Shown: positions 8,162 through 18,303, numbered from the stretch's first letter. The stretch: DNA of 60,627 nt from Devosia sp. (GCA_030680995.1 JAUXUM010000231.1:1-60627); one strand, 5' to 3'. Made by a program: numbers and translations. The notes: generated by a model not told the origin, from the letters alone.

Positions 8162-9085
8162 ATGAGGATCGTCTTCATGGGGACGCCGGAGTTTGCGGTC
8201 CCCACTCTTGCCGAGATCGTCTCGACCGGTCATGAGGTGGTGGCGGTCTACACCCGCGCCCCAAAGCCGGCGGGCCGCGGGCAGGCCGAGCGCAAGTCGC
8301 CGGTGCACCTCAGCGCCGAGGGCTTCGGCATCCCGGTTCTGACGCCGAAATCGCTCAAGGGTGCCGACGAGCAGGCCGTCTTCGCGTTGCATGACGCCGA
8401 TGTCGCCGTGGTCGTCGCCTATGGGCTGATCCTGCCCAAGCCGGTACTCGGCGCGCCGCAGTTCGGCTGCCTCAATCTCCATGGCTCGCTGCTGCCGCGC
8501 TGGCGCGGCGCCGCCCCCATCCAGCGCGCTGTCATGGCCGGCGACACCCGCACCGGCGCCATGGTCATGCGGATGGATGAGGGGCTCGATACCGGCCCGG
8601 TTGCCCTGGTCGAGGAGATGCCGATCGGCCGCGACATGACCGCCGGCGAACTGCACGACAGGATGATGCTGGTCGGCGCCGACCTCATGAGCCGCGCGCT
8701 CGCTGCGCTGGAACGCGGCAGCCTGCAGTTCACGCCGCAGAGCGGCGAGGGCGTCACCTACGCCAAAAAGATCGAAAAGGCCGAGGCGCGCATCGATTGG
8801 AACTGGCCTGCCCCGGATGTGCACAACCTCATCCGCGGCCTCTCGCCCTTTCCGGGTGCCTGGTTCGAGTTCGATCTGGGCGGCATGCCGACGCGCATCA
8901 AGGCGCTGCGCTCCACCCTCGTCCCGGGCAAAGGCGTCCCTGGCACCCTGCTCGACGGCCAGTTGACCATCGCCTGCGGCAGCGGCGCCGTGCGCCTGAC
9001 CTTGGTCCAGCGTGAGGGCAAGGGCGTGATGGACACCCCGACCTTCCTGCGCGGCGCGGGCGCGCTGCCGCCAGCTGCCGCCTGA
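8162..9085 (+). CDS. fmt: Methionyl-tRNA formyltransferase
   Basis: Formylates initiator Met-tRNA using 10-formyl-tetrahydrofolate. 307 residues: N-terminal formyltransferase fold with [11 protein letters not shown], the folate-site segment [20 protein letters not shown] containing the catalytic Asn/His, and a C-terminal tRNA-binding OB-like domain ([16 protein letters not shown]). Stop TGA overlaps the truA start by one base. Confidence 0.96.
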   Translation: MRIVFMGTPEFAVPTLAEIVSTGHEVVAVYTRAPKPAGRGQAERKSPVHLSAEGFGIPVLTPKSLKGADEQAVFALHDADVAVVVAYGLILPKPVLGAPQFGCLNLHGSLLPRWRGAAPIQRAVMAGDTRTGAMVMRMDEGLDTGPVALVEEMPIGRDMTAGELHDRMMLVGADLMSRALAALERGSLQFTPQSGEGVTYAKKIEKAEARIDWNWPAPDVHNLIRGLSPFPGAWFEFDLGGMPTRIKALRSTLVPGKGVPGTLLDGQLTIACGSGAVRLTLVQREGKGVMDTPTFLRGAGALPPAAA

Positions 9086-9822
9086 TGCCCCGTTACCGCC
9101 TCACCCTCGAATATGACGGGACACCGTTCTGCGGCTGGCAGCGGCAGGCGGGCGCCCTTTCGGTGCAGCAGGTGCTCGAAGAGGCCATCGTGCGCTTCTC
9201 GGGCGAGACCGTCGCCACCCAGGCCGCAGGCCGCACCGATTCCGGCGTCCATGCCCTGGCGCAAGTTGTCCATTTCGATCTCGAGCGGGGGTGGGACCCC
9301 TTGCGTGTCCGCGATGCGCTCAACTATCACACCAAGCCCCATCCGGTGGCCGTGCTCGTCTGTGAGGCGATAGGCGAGGAGTTCGAGGCGCGATTTTCTG
9401 CCAAGGCACGCCACTACGAATACCGTATCCTCAACCGTCGGGCCCGTCCGGCGCTGGATGCCAACCGTGTCTGGCACGTTCCCGTGCCGCTCGATGCTGA
9501 ACCCATGCATGACGCCGCGCGGATGATCCTCGGCAAGCACGATTTCACCACCTTCCGCGCTGCCGAGTGTCAGGCAAAGTCGCCTGAGAAGACGCTCGAC
9601 CAGTTCGCAGTGTCACGGCAGCTCGAGATGATCGTCGTCACCGCCAGCGCCCGGAGCTTCCTCCATCACCAGGTCCGCTCCATGGTCGGGTCGCTGAAAC
9701 TGGTGGGCGAAGGCAAATGGAAGCCCGAGGATTTCCGCGCCGCGCTCGATGCCCGCGACCGGTCGCGCTGCGGCCCCCTCGCGCCGCCCGACGGGCTCTA
9801 TCTCACCCGGGTCGACTACTAA
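9085..9822 (+). CDS. truA: tRNA pseudouridine synthase A
   Basis: Makes pseudouridine at positions 38-40 of tRNA anticodon arms. The 245-residue protein has the catalytic motif [11 protein letters not shown] with nucleophile D52, the YEYRI segment around residue 110, and the [13 protein letters not shown] motif near 190. Last gene of the def operon; it ends with a 4-nt tail-to-tail overlap with the membrane protein gene on the other strand. Confidence 0.95.
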   Translation: MPRYRLTLEYDGTPFCGWQRQAGALSVQQVLEEAIVRFSGETVATQAAGRTDSGVHALAQVVHFDLERGWDPLRVRDALNYHTKPHPVAVLVCEAIGEEFEARFSAKARHYEYRILNRRARPALDANRVWHVPVPLDAEPMHDAARMILGKHDFTTFRAAECQAKSPEKTLDQFAVSRQLEMIVVTASARSFLHHQVRSMVGSLKLVGEGKWKPEDFRAALDARDRSRCGPLAPPDGLYLTRVDY

Positions 9823-10391
9823 GCCGGAACGGGAGCGTCCGCGGGGCCGCCGAGCAGCATTGCGAGCAGCATCACCCCGACCAGCCCACCCGCGAACTGC
9901 GCGATGACGAAGGTCGCGATCTGCAGCGGCGGCAGCGTCACGATCAGCCTGGCAATGTTGATCTCGACGATGAGAACGACGATCCCCAGCCCGATGACCG
10001 TCAATTCGAACGGCAGGCCGGCGAGGAGCAACAGCGCCATCCCCACGCTTAGAAACGAGTTCCCCCAAAGATCGGCGACGAGGAACGGCACGAAGCCGTC
10101 GAGCCGTTGGAACTGGCGCAGCACCAGCGCTGCCAGCGCCACCGGTATCGCCGCGAGCGCCAGGCTGGTCAGCAGCCCGATCCCGACGCCGCCGTGCGGC
10201 GACCCTCGCAACAGCGCCGGAGCATAGGCCATGAGGGCGTTGACGGCCAGGAAGGCAATCGTGCTGCCGGTCAGTCCGTGCAGCGTGAGGTTGAAATAAC
10301 TGCCGGCCTTGCGGTCGCCCAGGATCAGGGCCAGCACGCCGCGTCCGGCTGAGACCAGCTCGTCGATGAAAGTCTTTGGACTGTTTGCCAA
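9819..10391 (-). CDS. Hypothetical polytopic membrane protein
   Basis: 190 residues with four to five hydrophobic segments (for example [38 protein letters not shown] and [19 protein letters not shown]). The layout of a short polar N-terminus followed by a compact helical bundle recalls Yip1-type proteins, but no diagnostic motif is seen. It lies 14 nt downstream of another membrane protein in the dapE transcription unit and probably shares its mRNA. Function unknown. Confidence 0.65.
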   Translation of the reverse strand: MANSPKTFIDELVSAGRGVLALILGDRKAGSYFNLTLHGLTGSTIAFLAVNALMAYAPALLRGSPHGGVGIGLLTSLALAAIPVALAALVLRQFQRLDGFVPFLVADLWGNSFLSVGMALLLLAGLPFELTVIGLGIVVLIVEINIARLIVTLPPLQIATFVIAQFAGGLVGVMLLAMLLGGPADAPVPA

Positions 10392-10405
10392 TTTTGGAGG
10401 GTCCG

Positions 10406-10951
10406 TTAGCTGGCGGGGATCGCGAGCATGGTCACCATGTAGATGCCGATGGGCAGCGCGACAAGCACGGCAATGGCCAATACAGCAAAGGCAATGGAAG
10501 TTCCGATGCCGAGTTTGGCGATATCGCGCGCCGCGCGGTACAGCATATAGCCCAGTATCCCCATCAGGGCATTGGCGAAGAGGTTGCCGAAGAACAGCGA
10601 CAGCGGCAGGCCGATGAGCAGCAGAAACGCCAGCGCATAGACCGCGGGAACCATCAAGGCAGTGACCGGGACCTGGACACGGAGCAGGCGGACGGTCGCC
10701 AGGACGACCAGTGCGACGCCGGCCAGCGGCAGGGCGTTGACCAGCAGCCCCACGAAGATGCGTTCATAGGTGGGAAAGCTAACCGACACCCCCTGCACGA
10801 TGATCGTGAACAGCACCATCAGGAAATAGAAGATGACTGCATTGGCCAGGCCGCGGCCGCTGCGGTTGAAGCGCTCCGCCCCGCCGGGCCGGCTGGCGAT
10901 GAGGTCGAGCCAGCCGATGGCGGCCTGCTTGATGTCCTCCAGCGCGTTCAC
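10406..10951 (-). CDS. Hypothetical membrane protein
   Basis: About 181 residues from a GTG at 10951 whose GTGA overlaps the dapE stop, giving coupled translation; a longer frame into dapE exists but is unlikely to be used. Five hydrophobic segments are visible, including FYFLMVLFTIIVQGVSVSF and a C-terminal SIAFAVLAIAVLVALPIGIY. Similar in size and layout to the gene that follows at 9819-10391, so the two may be a diverged pair. No known motif; function unknown. Confidence 0.65.
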   Translation of the reverse strand: MNALEDIKQAAIGWLDLIASRPGGAERFNRSGRGLANAVIFYFLMVLFTIIVQGVSVSFPTYERIFVGLLVNALPLAGVALVVLATVRLLRVQVPVTALMVPAVYALAFLLLIGLPLSLFFGNLFANALMGILGYMLYRAARDIAKLGIGTSIAFAVLAIAVLVALPIGIYMVTMLAIPAS

Positions 10952-12111
10952 GCGAAATAATCCCCGATGAATGCCGCGTAGAGCGCCGTCAGCCCCTCGA
11001 CATCGGCTATTGCCACATGCTCGTCGATCTTGTGCATGCTCGGGCCGGGCAGGCCGCATTCGACAACCGGGCAATAGGGGGCGATGAAGCGTGCATCCGA
11101 CGTGCCACCGGCGGTGGACAGCTCCGGCGGCGTCCCGGTTACCCGTTCGATGGTTGCGCGCAGCGTCTCCACTGCCCCGCCCGGCGGCGAGAGGAAGGAT
11201 CGCGAGGCGCGGCCGTCCGGCCCGAAGGCAATCGTACAGCCACCCGTGTCGAGCTGCGTAAGGTGCTGCCGCACCGTTGCTTCGAGCGTTTCCGGCGTCC
11301 AGCTGTCGTTGTAGCGGACATTGAACCGCGCCACTGCCCTTGCCGGGATCACGTTGGTCGTCTCGTTGCCGACGTCGATTGAGGTGAATTCCAGGTTGGA
11401 GGCTGGGAAATGCGCCGTTCCGTCATCGAGCTTGCCGCCGAGCGCGGTGACGATCGCCGCGAGCACCGGCACTGGATTGCGGGCCTTCTCCGGATAGGCG
11501 ACATGTCCCTGAACGCCGGTGACGGTGATGCGGCCGTTGAGCGAGCCGCGCCGCCCGATCTTGATGCCGTCCCCCAGCCGCTCGCCCGAACTCGGCTCGC
11601 CGACGATTGCGAAATCGAAGCGATGCCCTTCGCGCGCCGCCCATGCCATCAGCTTCTCGGTGCCGTTGACGGCGTCGGCTTCCTCGTCATTGGTGATGGC
11701 GAGCGAGATCGTGCCCCGGTCGGCGCTGCCCTCGTCGGCGGTACGCTCCACCGCGGCGATGAAGGCGGCGACGCCGCTCTTCATGTCGGCCGCGCCACGC
11801 CCGTAAATCTTGCCGTCAGTGATATCGCCGGCAAACGGGGCGTGGCTCCATGAGGCCGCCTCGCCCGGTGGTACCACGTCGGTATGCCCGGCAAAGAGCA
11901 GGTGCTTGCCCCGCGCGCCACGGGTGGCGAAGAGGTTCTCGACCGGATACGAGCCGTCGCCCTCGAAGCGCAGCCGCGTGGTGGCAAAGCCGAGCGGCCT
12001 GAGCGCCGCCTCGACCACATCGAAAACACCCGCCGCCTCCGGCGTTACCGAGGGGCAGCGAATGAGGGCCTGGAGCAGTTGGACGGGATCGCCTTGGGTG
12101 GTTTCGGGCAT
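10948..12111 (-). CDS. dapE: Succinyl-diaminopimelate desuccinylase
   Basis: Cleaves N-succinyl-LL-diaminopimelate in lysine and peptidoglycan synthesis. The 387-residue M20-family metalloenzyme shows FAGHTDVVPPGE (first zinc ligand and catalytic Asp), GRGAADMKSG (bridging Asp), NDEEADA (general-base Glu pair) and AGGTSDARFI. The next pathway enzyme, dapD, is encoded 670 nt upstream on the same strand, with a DUF805 gene between them. Confidence 0.95.
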   Translation of the reverse strand: MPETTQGDPVQLLQALIRCPSVTPEAAGVFDVVEAALRPLGFATTRLRFEGDGSYPVENLFATRGARGKHLLFAGHTDVVPPGEAASWSHAPFAGDITDGKIYGRGAADMKSGVAAFIAAVERTADEGSADRGTISLAITNDEEADAVNGTEKLMAWAAREGHRFDFAIVGEPSSGERLGDGIKIGRRGSLNGRITVTGVQGHVAYPEKARNPVPVLAAIVTALGGKLDDGTAHFPASNLEFTSIDVGNETTNVIPARAVARFNVRYNDSWTPETLEATVRQHLTQLDTGGCTIAFGPDGRASRSFLSPPGGAVETLRATIERVTGTPPELSTAGGTSDARFIAPYCPVVECGLPGPSMHKIDEHVAIADVEGLTALYAAFIGDYFA

Positions 12112-12133
12112 GTCCCGTCCAGTTCTTCGTTGC

Positions 12134-12697
12134 TTAGGCGGTCGCGGCCGCCGTGCCGCCGAGCGGATCGGGGCCGTATTGGTTCGGCCCCGCCGTCCCG
12201 CGCAGGAAGCCGAGCACGACGACGAGGTAGATCGCGTAGATGCCCACGACCGCGCTGAGCAGGGTCAGGATCAGCGACGGCGTCGGCACGCTGATCTCGC
12301 CGATCGTCGTCACGTCGTAGCCGATGCCGAGTGCCTGCACGACCAGCAGCAGGGCCGTGAGGCCCAGATAGATCAGGACATCCATGCCGTTATTGTCCTT
12401 GTCGTGCCGGCGCTTCACCATCAGGGCGTAAGCGGGATAGGCGAAGATGACGAAGAGCACGAGGCTGGCCCACGCCGATGCGCGCATCGTGTCGATGATC
12501 ATCTTGGAGATCGCGGCCGCGTCCGCTGACGGATCGGTCAAGCCGGCGAAGCTCGGCATCATGGACACGCCGACCAGCGGCAAGATGAGAAAAGCGATCA
12601 GGAGATTGACGACGACCAGTCCGAGAATGCCCAGCCAGAAAGTCTTGCGTGAGATGCGGCCCTCGGTCTTGGTATAGAGTTCGACGATTTTATCCAT
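12134..12697 (-). CDS. DUF805 family membrane protein
   Basis: 187 residues from ATG 12697 with GGGGGAAG upstream. DUF805 hallmarks are clear: an N-terminal RISRKTFWLGIL (usually R.xRxxFW), the KRRHDKDNNG loop, four membrane helices, and the C-terminal GTAGPNQYGPDP that closes most members. Members are inner-membrane proteins of unknown function. It sits between dapD and dapE on one strand and may be cotranscribed. Confidence 0.85.
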   Translation of the reverse strand: MDKIVELYTKTEGRISRKTFWLGILGLVVVNLLIAFLILPLVGVSMMPSFAGLTDPSADAAAISKMIIDTMRASAWASLVLFVIFAYPAYALMVKRRHDKDNNGMDVLIYLGLTALLLVVQALGIGYDVTTIGEISVPTPSLILTLLSAVVGIYAIYLVVVLGFLRGTAGPNQYGPDPLGGTAAATA

Positions 12698-12783
12698 GTC
12701 TTCCCCCAAGGAATCGGGCAGCACCCCTCGCGCCGCCGCGTCAGTGAATCTTAGTGGAGTCTCGGGTGCGCCGCTAGAGTCTC

Positions 12784-13629
12784 TCAGTCCCTGAGCAATT
12801 CGTTGATCGAGGTCTTGCTCCGCGTCTGTTCGTCGACCCGCTTGACGATCACCGCGCAGTAGAGGCTGGGTCCCGGCTGGCCGTTCGGCAGCGGTTTGCC
12901 GGGGAGGCTCCCCGAAACCACCACCGAATAGGGCGGCACCTTGCCGATATGGAGTTCCCCGGTGGCACGGTCGACGATCGTGGTGGTGGACGTGATGAAC
13001 ACGCCCATCGAGATCACCGAGCCCTCGCCGATGACTACGCCTTCCACCACTTCCGAGCGGGCGCCGATGAAACAGTTGTCCTCGATGATCACCGGCCCCG
13101 CCTGCAGCGGCTCCAGCACGCCGCCGATGCCGACGCCGCCTGAAAGGTGCACATTCTTGCCGATCTGCGCGCAGGAGCCCACCGTGACCCAGGTATCGAC
13201 CATCGTCCCCTCGCCGACATGGGCGCCCAGGTTGACGAACGAAGGCATCAGCACCACGCCCTTGCCGATATGCGCCGAATGCCGGACGATTGATCCAGGC
13301 ACGGCGCGTATCCCCGACTCGCGGAACCGGTTCTCGCTCCAGCCGGCAAATTTGGACGGCACCTTGTCCCACCAGCGCGCGCCGCCCGGTCCGCCCTCGA
13401 TCAGCGTGTTGTCGTTGAGCCGGAACGACAGCAGCACCGCCTTCTTGAGCCACTGGTTGACGCGCCAGCTGCCGTCGGCCTGCCGTTCCGCGACCCGCGC
13501 CTGACCGCTGTCCAGGAGCCGCAGCGCAGCCTCGGCCGCATCGCGCACCGGCCCCTTGGTGGCAAAACCGATCTCGGCCCGCGCCTCGAAAGCGTCATCG
13601 ATGCTTTTTGCCAGGTCGTCATAGGCCAT
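12784..13629 (-). CDS. dapD: 2,3,4,5-tetrahydropyridine-2,6-dicarboxylate N-succinyltransferase
   Basis: Succinyl-CoA-dependent step of the succinylase branch of lysine/diaminopimelate synthesis. 281 residues: helical N-terminal domain, then a left-handed beta-helix of hexapeptide repeats ([20 protein letters not shown] onward) with the active-site region [14 protein letters not shown] and [15 protein letters not shown]-like coils. Start ATG 13629 has GGAGAA upstream. Together with dapE it supplies the pathway half missing from the classic E. coli dispersion. Confidence 0.95.
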   Translation of the reverse strand: MAYDDLAKSIDDAFEARAEIGFATKGPVRDAAEAALRLLDSGQARVAERQADGSWRVNQWLKKAVLLSFRLNDNTLIEGGPGGARWWDKVPSKFAGWSENRFRESGIRAVPGSIVRHSAHIGKGVVLMPSFVNLGAHVGEGTMVDTWVTVGSCAQIGKNVHLSGGVGIGGVLEPLQAGPVIIEDNCFIGARSEVVEGVVIGEGSVISMGVFITSTTTIVDRATGELHIGKVPPYSVVVSGSLPGKPLPNGQPGPSLYCAVIVKRVDEQTRSKTSINELLRD

Positions 13630-13755
13630 GGTGTTCTCCGGAACGGGCGTTAGGGTGGGCGGACATTACCTTTGCAAGGGGCCGAGTCAACCGGAGGCCA
13701 CCGATCCTTAACGCGGCCGTGAGACCGTCCATCACGAGAAATGGGAGAAGCCGGA

Positions 13756-14616
13756 ATGGCAAGACGCGTGCAAACCCCGCTGCGCACTTCGGAGCAGGAC
13801 ATCGATACCGCCAAGCGGATTCCGCGCACGCCGCAGACCGTCTCGGCCAGCTACCGCCTCGCTTTCGCCGACGAGGAATTCATGACCTCGGAGGATCTGC
13901 GCGGCGTCCGGCTGCAGCTCGAATATCTCAAGGTCGAAATGCGCCTGCGCGAGCAGGGCATCAATTCGACCGTCGTGCTGTTTGGCGGGGCGCGCATCCC
14001 GGAGCCGGGAAAGATCGCCTGGGCCGCCAAGAACGAGACGCAGAAGCGCAATCTCGAAGCCAGCTCGCGCTATTACGGCGAAGCCCGGCGTCTGGCCCAA
14101 TACGCCTCGCTGACATCCAAGGCCCTGGACTACCGCGACTACGTCGTCGTTACCGGCGGCGGTCCGGGCGTCATGGAGGCCGGCAACCGCGGCGCCCACG
14201 ATGTCGGCGCCCCCTCGATCGGCATGAACATCGTCCTGCCGCATGAGCAGGCGCCCAATATCTACGTCACGCCCGAACTCGCCTTCAACTTCCACTATTT
14301 CGCCACCCGCAAGATCCATCTGGTGCTGCGCTCGCGCGCCATCGCCATCTTCCCGGGCGGTTTCGGCACGCTCGACGAGTTTTTCGAGACGCTGACGCTG
14401 ATCCAGACCGGCCGCATGGAGCGCATCCCGCTGCTGATGTTCGGCCGCAACTTCTGGGACAGGGCGCTCAACCTCGAGGTGCTCGAGGAAGAGGGCACCG
14501 TTTCCCCCGGCGACACCGATCTCTTCACCGTCGTCGATACGGCCGACGAGGGCTGGGAAGTCATCCGCGAATTCTACAATCTGCCCCATATCGACCTGCT
14601 GCCGGTCGAGGGCTAG
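13756..14616 (+). CDS. LOG-family Rossmann-fold protein (TIGR00730 type)
   Basis: 286 residues from ATG 13756, chosen because GGGAGAAG lies just upstream; ATG 13741 is in frame but overlaps that site. The family signature PGGFGTLDEFFETLTLIQTG and the nucleotide-binding VVTGGGPGVMEAGNRGA are present. LOG proteins hydrolyse nucleoside 5'-monophosphates to the base plus ribose phosphate, making cytokinins in some bacteria and plants. The long N-terminal extension places it in the larger subgroup whose substrate is usually not known. Confidence 0.88.
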   Translation: MARRVQTPLRTSEQDIDTAKRIPRTPQTVSASYRLAFADEEFMTSEDLRGVRLQLEYLKVEMRLREQGINSTVVLFGGARIPEPGKIAWAAKNETQKRNLEASSRYYGEARRLAQYASLTSKALDYRDYVVVTGGGPGVMEAGNRGAHDVGAPSIGMNIVLPHEQAPNIYVTPELAFNFHYFATRKIHLVLRSRAIAIFPGGFGTLDEFFETLTLIQTGRMERIPLLMFGRNFWDRALNLEVLEEEGTVSPGDTDLFTVVDTADEGWEVIREFYNLPHIDLLPVEG

Positions 14617-14620
14617 TCGC

Positions 14621-15325
14621 TCACGGCAGCGTCTTCAGGAAATCCGCCAGGTCGTCGGTGACGTGGTGGACGTGAGCGCCGCTCGATCGGCCGAGTTCCC
14701 AGGCGTCGACCTGCTCATGGGTGAAATCCTCGGCCGCAACCACTTGCACGGTCGTCATCCCGGTCTCGTGCGGCACGACGAGGTTCTTCTCCAGATCGTC
14801 GAACATGGCCGCGCGTCGCGCATCGATGCCGTGCGCCGTAAGGAACGCCGCATAGGCTTCCGGCAGCGGCTTGGGCTTGTAGGCCATGGCACGGATATCG
14901 AAGATGTCCTCGAACAGCTCGTCCGCCCCGCCCAGCCGCTCGAGCACGGCACGGGCATGGCCGACATCGCCATTGGTGAGGATGAACTTGCGGCCGGGCA
15001 GCGCGCGGATCGTCGCCACCAGCTCCGGTTGCGCCTCGACCGGCGAATAGTCGATCTTGTGCACCGTCCCCAGGAAATGTTCCGGGTCGACCTCGTGCCG
15101 CTGCATCAGCCCGTTGAGGGTGGTGCCGCAGTCCCGGTAATAGGCCTTCTGCAGTGCCCGCGCTTCAGCGAAGGCGAGCTTGGTCAAATCCATCATGTAC
15201 TGGGTGATCAACAGGTCGATCTGCGCAAACAGGTTGCAGCTGCGCGGATAGAGCGTGTTGTCGAGATCGAAGACCCAGTCGGTGACATGGGAGAGCGACT
15301 GCGGTGCGGGGGAGAGATCGTTCAT
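14621..15325 (-). CDS. Pyrimidine 5'-nucleotidase, HAD superfamily
   Basis: 234 residues of the SSM1/Sdt1 type of HAD phosphatase, which dephosphorylates pyrimidine mononucleotides. HAD motif I is FDLDNTLYP near residues 19-27, with motif II at FILTNGD and the C-terminal AAMFDDLEKNL acidic motif. It ends 4 nt from the convergent LOG-family gene. Exact substrate is inferred. Confidence 0.88.
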   Translation of the reverse strand: MNDLSPAPQSLSHVTDWVFDLDNTLYPRSCNLFAQIDLLITQYMMDLTKLAFAEARALQKAYYRDCGTTLNGLMQRHEVDPEHFLGTVHKIDYSPVEAQPELVATIRALPGRKFILTNGDVGHARAVLERLGGADELFEDIFDIRAMAYKPKPLPEAYAAFLTAHGIDARRAAMFDDLEKNLVVPHETGMTTVQVVAAEDFTHEQVDAWELGRSSGAHVHHVTDDLADFLKTLP

Positions 15326-15582
15326 GCGGTGACTATGACAGAGTTTGGCGTCGAATTCATCACCGGCGCGTGCTGGGTATGTGCGGCGCGAGGCGATGGC
15401 GGAGGCAGCCGAAGCCGAGCTAAGGACGGTGGAAGCGGTCCTTGGCGATGCGCCGGCGCTGCAGGAACGGATGAGCGTGCAATCGCTTGCCCGGCACCGA
15501 AAATCCTAGGGTTGAAACTCGATCAGGGTTTGGAGCGTGGTATGAGCGAAAATCGTCCAGTGTCTGGAGCAAGGCCTAAGGC

Positions 15583-15701
15583 GGACATGACATCCGTCGA
15601 GGCCTTGCGACGCCAGAATGGGCGATTTGCGCCATACCCCCGCGGGGCGCGGCCGCTTTCCTCCCTGAATGCGTCGAGCCGTCCTCGTGGATGTCATATC
15701 C
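15583..15701. repeat. Inverted-repeat element, 119 bp
   Basis: The 30-nt arm at 15583-15612 (begins GGACATGACATCC) and the complement of 15672-15701 (begins GGATATGACATCC) align with about 24 matches and one gap. Each arm also starts with a small dyad. Interior contains CCCCGCGGGG. Looks like a small non-coding mobile or REP-like unit. Confidence 0.5.
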
Positions 15702-15902
15702 ACCCCGGCCGTCTCGCCTGTTCAGGACCGAAATCGGGCTCGCGCCGGAGCCTGTCCTCGGGCGCGCTGATAAAGCGCGACCCGGGGGCCCGAACCCTGA
15801 CCGAGGTTCGACCCTGGAGCGTAATTTCGAAAACGCCTGCCCCCGACGGAGGCCCGGGTTGCGGACTTTTCGGACAAGATCATGCGGCAAAGCAAAGCGG
15901 CA

Positions 15903-15939
15903 GAGCGCCGCTTCGATTCAAATCGAAGCAATGGCGCTC
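15903..15939 (-). terminator. Strong hairpin after argB
   Basis: GAGCGCC at 15903-15909 pairs with GGCGCTC at 15933-15939, and the inside pairs again (CTTCGATT with AATCGAAG). It starts 4 nt after the argB stop on the reverse strand and probably ends that transcript; no long T-run follows. Confidence 0.55.
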
Positions 15940-15942
15940 CAG

Positions 15943-16833
15943 TCAGCGCACGATCAGCGTGCCGGCGCCATGCTCGGTGAAAAGCTCGACCAGGACCACA
16001 TGCGGCGTCTTGCCATTGAGGATGACCACGCCTTCCACCCCGTTCTCCAGCGCCTCGAGGCAAGTCTCCACCTTGGGGATCATGCCGCCCGAAATGGTGC
16101 CGTCGGCGATCAGTTCCTTGGCCTCGCTGACCGAGAGCTCCGAGATCAGCTGTCCGTTGCGGTCGAGCACGCCGGCCACGTCGGTCAGGAACAAGAGGCG
16201 CTTGGCGCCGAGCGAACCGGCGATGGCGCCGGCAAAGGTGTCGGCATTGATGTTATAAGTGGCCCCGTCGCGGCCCGGCGCCACCGGCGCGATCACCGGG
16301 ATCATCTCCGAGCGGGCCAGCAGGTCGAGCAGCGTGCGGTCGACTTCGACCGGTTCCCCGACAAAGCCGAGGTCGACCACTTTTTCGATGTTTGAGGCAG
16401 GATCGCGCCAGGTCTTGGTGGCCTTCTTGGCAAAGACCATGTTGCCGTCCTTGCCGCAAAGCCCGATGGCCCATTCGCCCTCGGCATTGATAAGTGCGAC
16501 GATCTCCTTGTTGATCGAACCGGCCAGCACCATCTCGACGATTTCCATCGTCTTCTTGTCGGTGACCCGCAGCCCGCCCTCGAACTTGCTCTCGATGCCC
16601 AGGTTCTTGAGCATCGATGCGATCTGCGGTCCCCCGCCATGGACCACGATCGGGTTGACCTTTGATTGCTTCAAGAGTGCGATGTCGCGGGCGAAGGCCT
16701 GCCCGAGCTTCAGGTCGCCCATGGCGTGTCCGCCATACTTTACCACCACGGTCCTCCCCTCGTAGCGCTGCATGTAGGGCAGCGCCTGCGAGAGAATGGC
16801 GGCATCGCGGGAAAAAGATTCTAGATCGGCCAT
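15943..16833 (-). CDS. argB: Acetylglutamate kinase
   Basis: Second step of arginine synthesis, phosphorylating N-acetylglutamate. 296 residues with the amino-acid-kinase features [11 protein letters not shown] (phosphate-binding Lys), [12 protein letters not shown], and [26 protein letters not shown]. The N-terminal helix before the kinase core is the type found in arginine-inhibited hexameric enzymes. In many relatives argB follows engB directly; here they are 5.5 kb apart. Confidence 0.95.
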   Translation of the reverse strand: MADLESFSRDAAILSQALPYMQRYEGRTVVVKYGGHAMGDLKLGQAFARDIALLKQSKVNPIVVHGGGPQIASMLKNLGIESKFEGGLRVTDKKTMEIVEMVLAGSINKEIVALINAEGEWAIGLCGKDGNMVFAKKATKTWRDPASNIEKVVDLGFVGEPVEVDRTLLDLLARSEMIPVIAPVAPGRDGATYNINADTFAGAIAGSLGAKRLLFLTDVAGVLDRNGQLISELSVSEAKELIADGTISGGMIPKVETCLEALENGVEGVVILNGKTPHVVLVELFTEHGAGTLIVR

Positions 16834-17013
16834 GGCGCTTTTCGTGCTCGTTGTTCAATTTGTCCTATAGCGCATTCGGGCGGAGTCGAAAGCGCTTTTG
16901 CGGTAACATCGGGTTCAACATCGCATTCGACCGGCGCAGCTCGCCGGGTAAGTTCTCCAAGGTTCCCGGCCGGGGGATAGGCAGCGGCCAATCGGCACGG
17001 TAGAAACGCGGCC

Positions 17014-17559
17014 ATGACCAGCGCAAGCGCCGAGATCGCCGAGCTTGTCGCCCGCACGGCGCTGCGCGACCGCGCGGCCTTTCGCGACCTGTACGGCCGC
17101 ACCAGTGCGAAACTATTCGGGGTCACGCTGCGTATCTTGAGAGACCGTTCAGAGGCCGAAGAGGCGCTCCAGGAGGTCTACGTCAAGATCTGGCAGCGCG
17201 CCGATCGCTATGTCGCCGGTTCTTGCAGCCCGATCAGCTGGCTGGTTGCCGTGGCGCGCAACCATGCTCTCGACATCCTCCGGGCGCGCAAGCCGGTCCA
17301 TGACGATATCGGCATGGCGCTCGATATCGCCGACGGCGCGCCCGATCCGGAACAGTCCGCTGTCGCCGGCGGCGAGCGGTCCCGCATCGAAAGCTGCCTT
17401 GGCGAACTCGAAGCCGACAAGGCCGATGCCGTGCGCGGCGCCTATCTCGACGGCTATAGTTACGAGGAACTGGCGGAGCGCTATCGCGTCCCGCTCAATA
17501 CGATGCGAACCTGGCTGCGCCGCAGCCTGATGAAACTGAGAGCGTGTCTTTCGGCATGA
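17014..17559 (+). CDS. ECF sigma factor, SigK-like
   Basis: A 181-residue extracytoplasmic-function sigma factor. Region 2 is at about 20-90 (RDLYGRTSAKLFGVTLRILR, then EEALQEVYVKIWQ), region 4 at about 125-178 with helix-turn-helix YSYEELAERYRVPLNTMRTW. Cysteines are at 71, 128 and 178. The last two have the 50-residue spacing of the redox disulfide described in M. tuberculosis SigK (C133/C183). It is cotranscribed with its anti-sigma gene (ATGA overlap). No clear promoter was recognised upstream. Confidence 0.88.
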   Translation: MTSASAEIAELVARTALRDRAAFRDLYGRTSAKLFGVTLRILRDRSEAEEALQEVYVKIWQRADRYVAGSCSPISWLVAVARNHALDILRARKPVHDDIGMALDIADGAPDPEQSAVAGGERSRIESCLGELEADKADAVRGAYLDGYSYEELAERYRVPLNTMRTWLRRSLMKLRACLSA

Positions 17560-18275
17560 GCATGGAAGGCCATGACAGCGGCGGCTTGGACGAGGATAAG
17601 GTCCTCGTCGGCGAGTACGCCTTCGGCCTGCTTGATGCGGCCGAGCATGCGCGCATGGCCCGGCGCATCGCCGCCGAGCCGGCGCTGGGCGCCGAATTCG
17701 GGCTCTGGCAGAGCCGGCTTTCGAGCCTCGACCGCGAATTCGCCGAGACCCCGGCCCCCGCCGCAGTGTTTGGCAAGATCGAGTCGCGGCTGTTTGGCGC
17801 TCCCACCGGCCCCCAGGCCGGGCTCTGGAACAGCCTCGTTTTCTGGCGCGCTCTCGCTGCCGGTGCCCTCGCCGTGGCCGCCCTCGCCATCGGGTTCAGC
17901 CTCCTGCGGCCGGCCCGGCTCGATCCGCAGGAATTCGCCACCCAGCTGGTCGCAGCCCTGCAGTCCCAGGAGGGGAGCGGCGTCGAATTCGTCGCCCTTT
18001 ATGACACGGTGACCGGCAATGTCCGGCTGACGGCGCTCTCCGGTTCCGTCGTGCCCGACAAGGATTATGAGCTCTGGATGATCGAGGCGAGCGGCACGCC
18101 GGTCTCGATGGGAGTCATTCCCATGGAGCGGACGGAAATGACGCTGCCCGAGGATATGCAGGCGCACTTCACCCCCGGCACGGTGCTCGCCGTCACCCTC
18201 GAGCCAAAGGGCGGCTCACCCACTGGCGTCGCTACCGGCCCGATCGTCGCAATGGGCAAGGCAACGATGATTTGA
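17556..18275 (+). CDS. RskA-like transmembrane anti-sigma factor
   Basis: 239 residues from ATG 17556, which overlaps the sigma stop by 4 nt; a GTG at 17544 is in frame but less likely. The N-terminal cytoplasmic part contains the sigma-binding helices (LVGEYAFGLLDAAEHARMAR, lacking a zinc motif), one membrane helix lies at about 99-117, and a periplasmic RskA domain follows (DKDYELWMIEASGTPVSMGV and VLAVTLEPKGGSP). It should hold the ECF factor inactive at the membrane until released by regulated proteolysis. Confidence 0.87.
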   Translation: MSMEGHDSGGLDEDKVLVGEYAFGLLDAAEHARMARRIAAEPALGAEFGLWQSRLSSLDREFAETPAPAAVFGKIESRLFGAPTGPQAGLWNSLVFWRALAAGALAVAALAIGFSLLRPARLDPQEFATQLVAALQSQEGSGVEFVALYDTVTGNVRLTALSGSVVPDKDYELWMIEASGTPVSMGVIPMERTEMTLPEDMQAHFTPGTVLAVTLEPKGGSPTGVATGPIVAMGKATMI

Positions 18276-18303
18276 GCGCGATCGAACAATTCCGACGAAA
18301 AAA

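Larger units (their letters stand above)
15326..15942. other. Gene-free spacer with repeats (617 bp)
   Basis: No reading frame with recognisable protein similarity on either strand. It contains a 119-bp inverted-repeat element and a strong hairpin, listed separately. The many GATC-poor, GC-rich frames that stay open here are shadows of base composition. Confidence 0.6.

Noticed and set aside
14663-16258. A 531-codon + strand frame through the nucleotidase gene and the repeat-rich spacer
   Set aside because: Antisense to the nucleotidase and argB at its ends, crosses an inverted-repeat element, and shows no family similarity.
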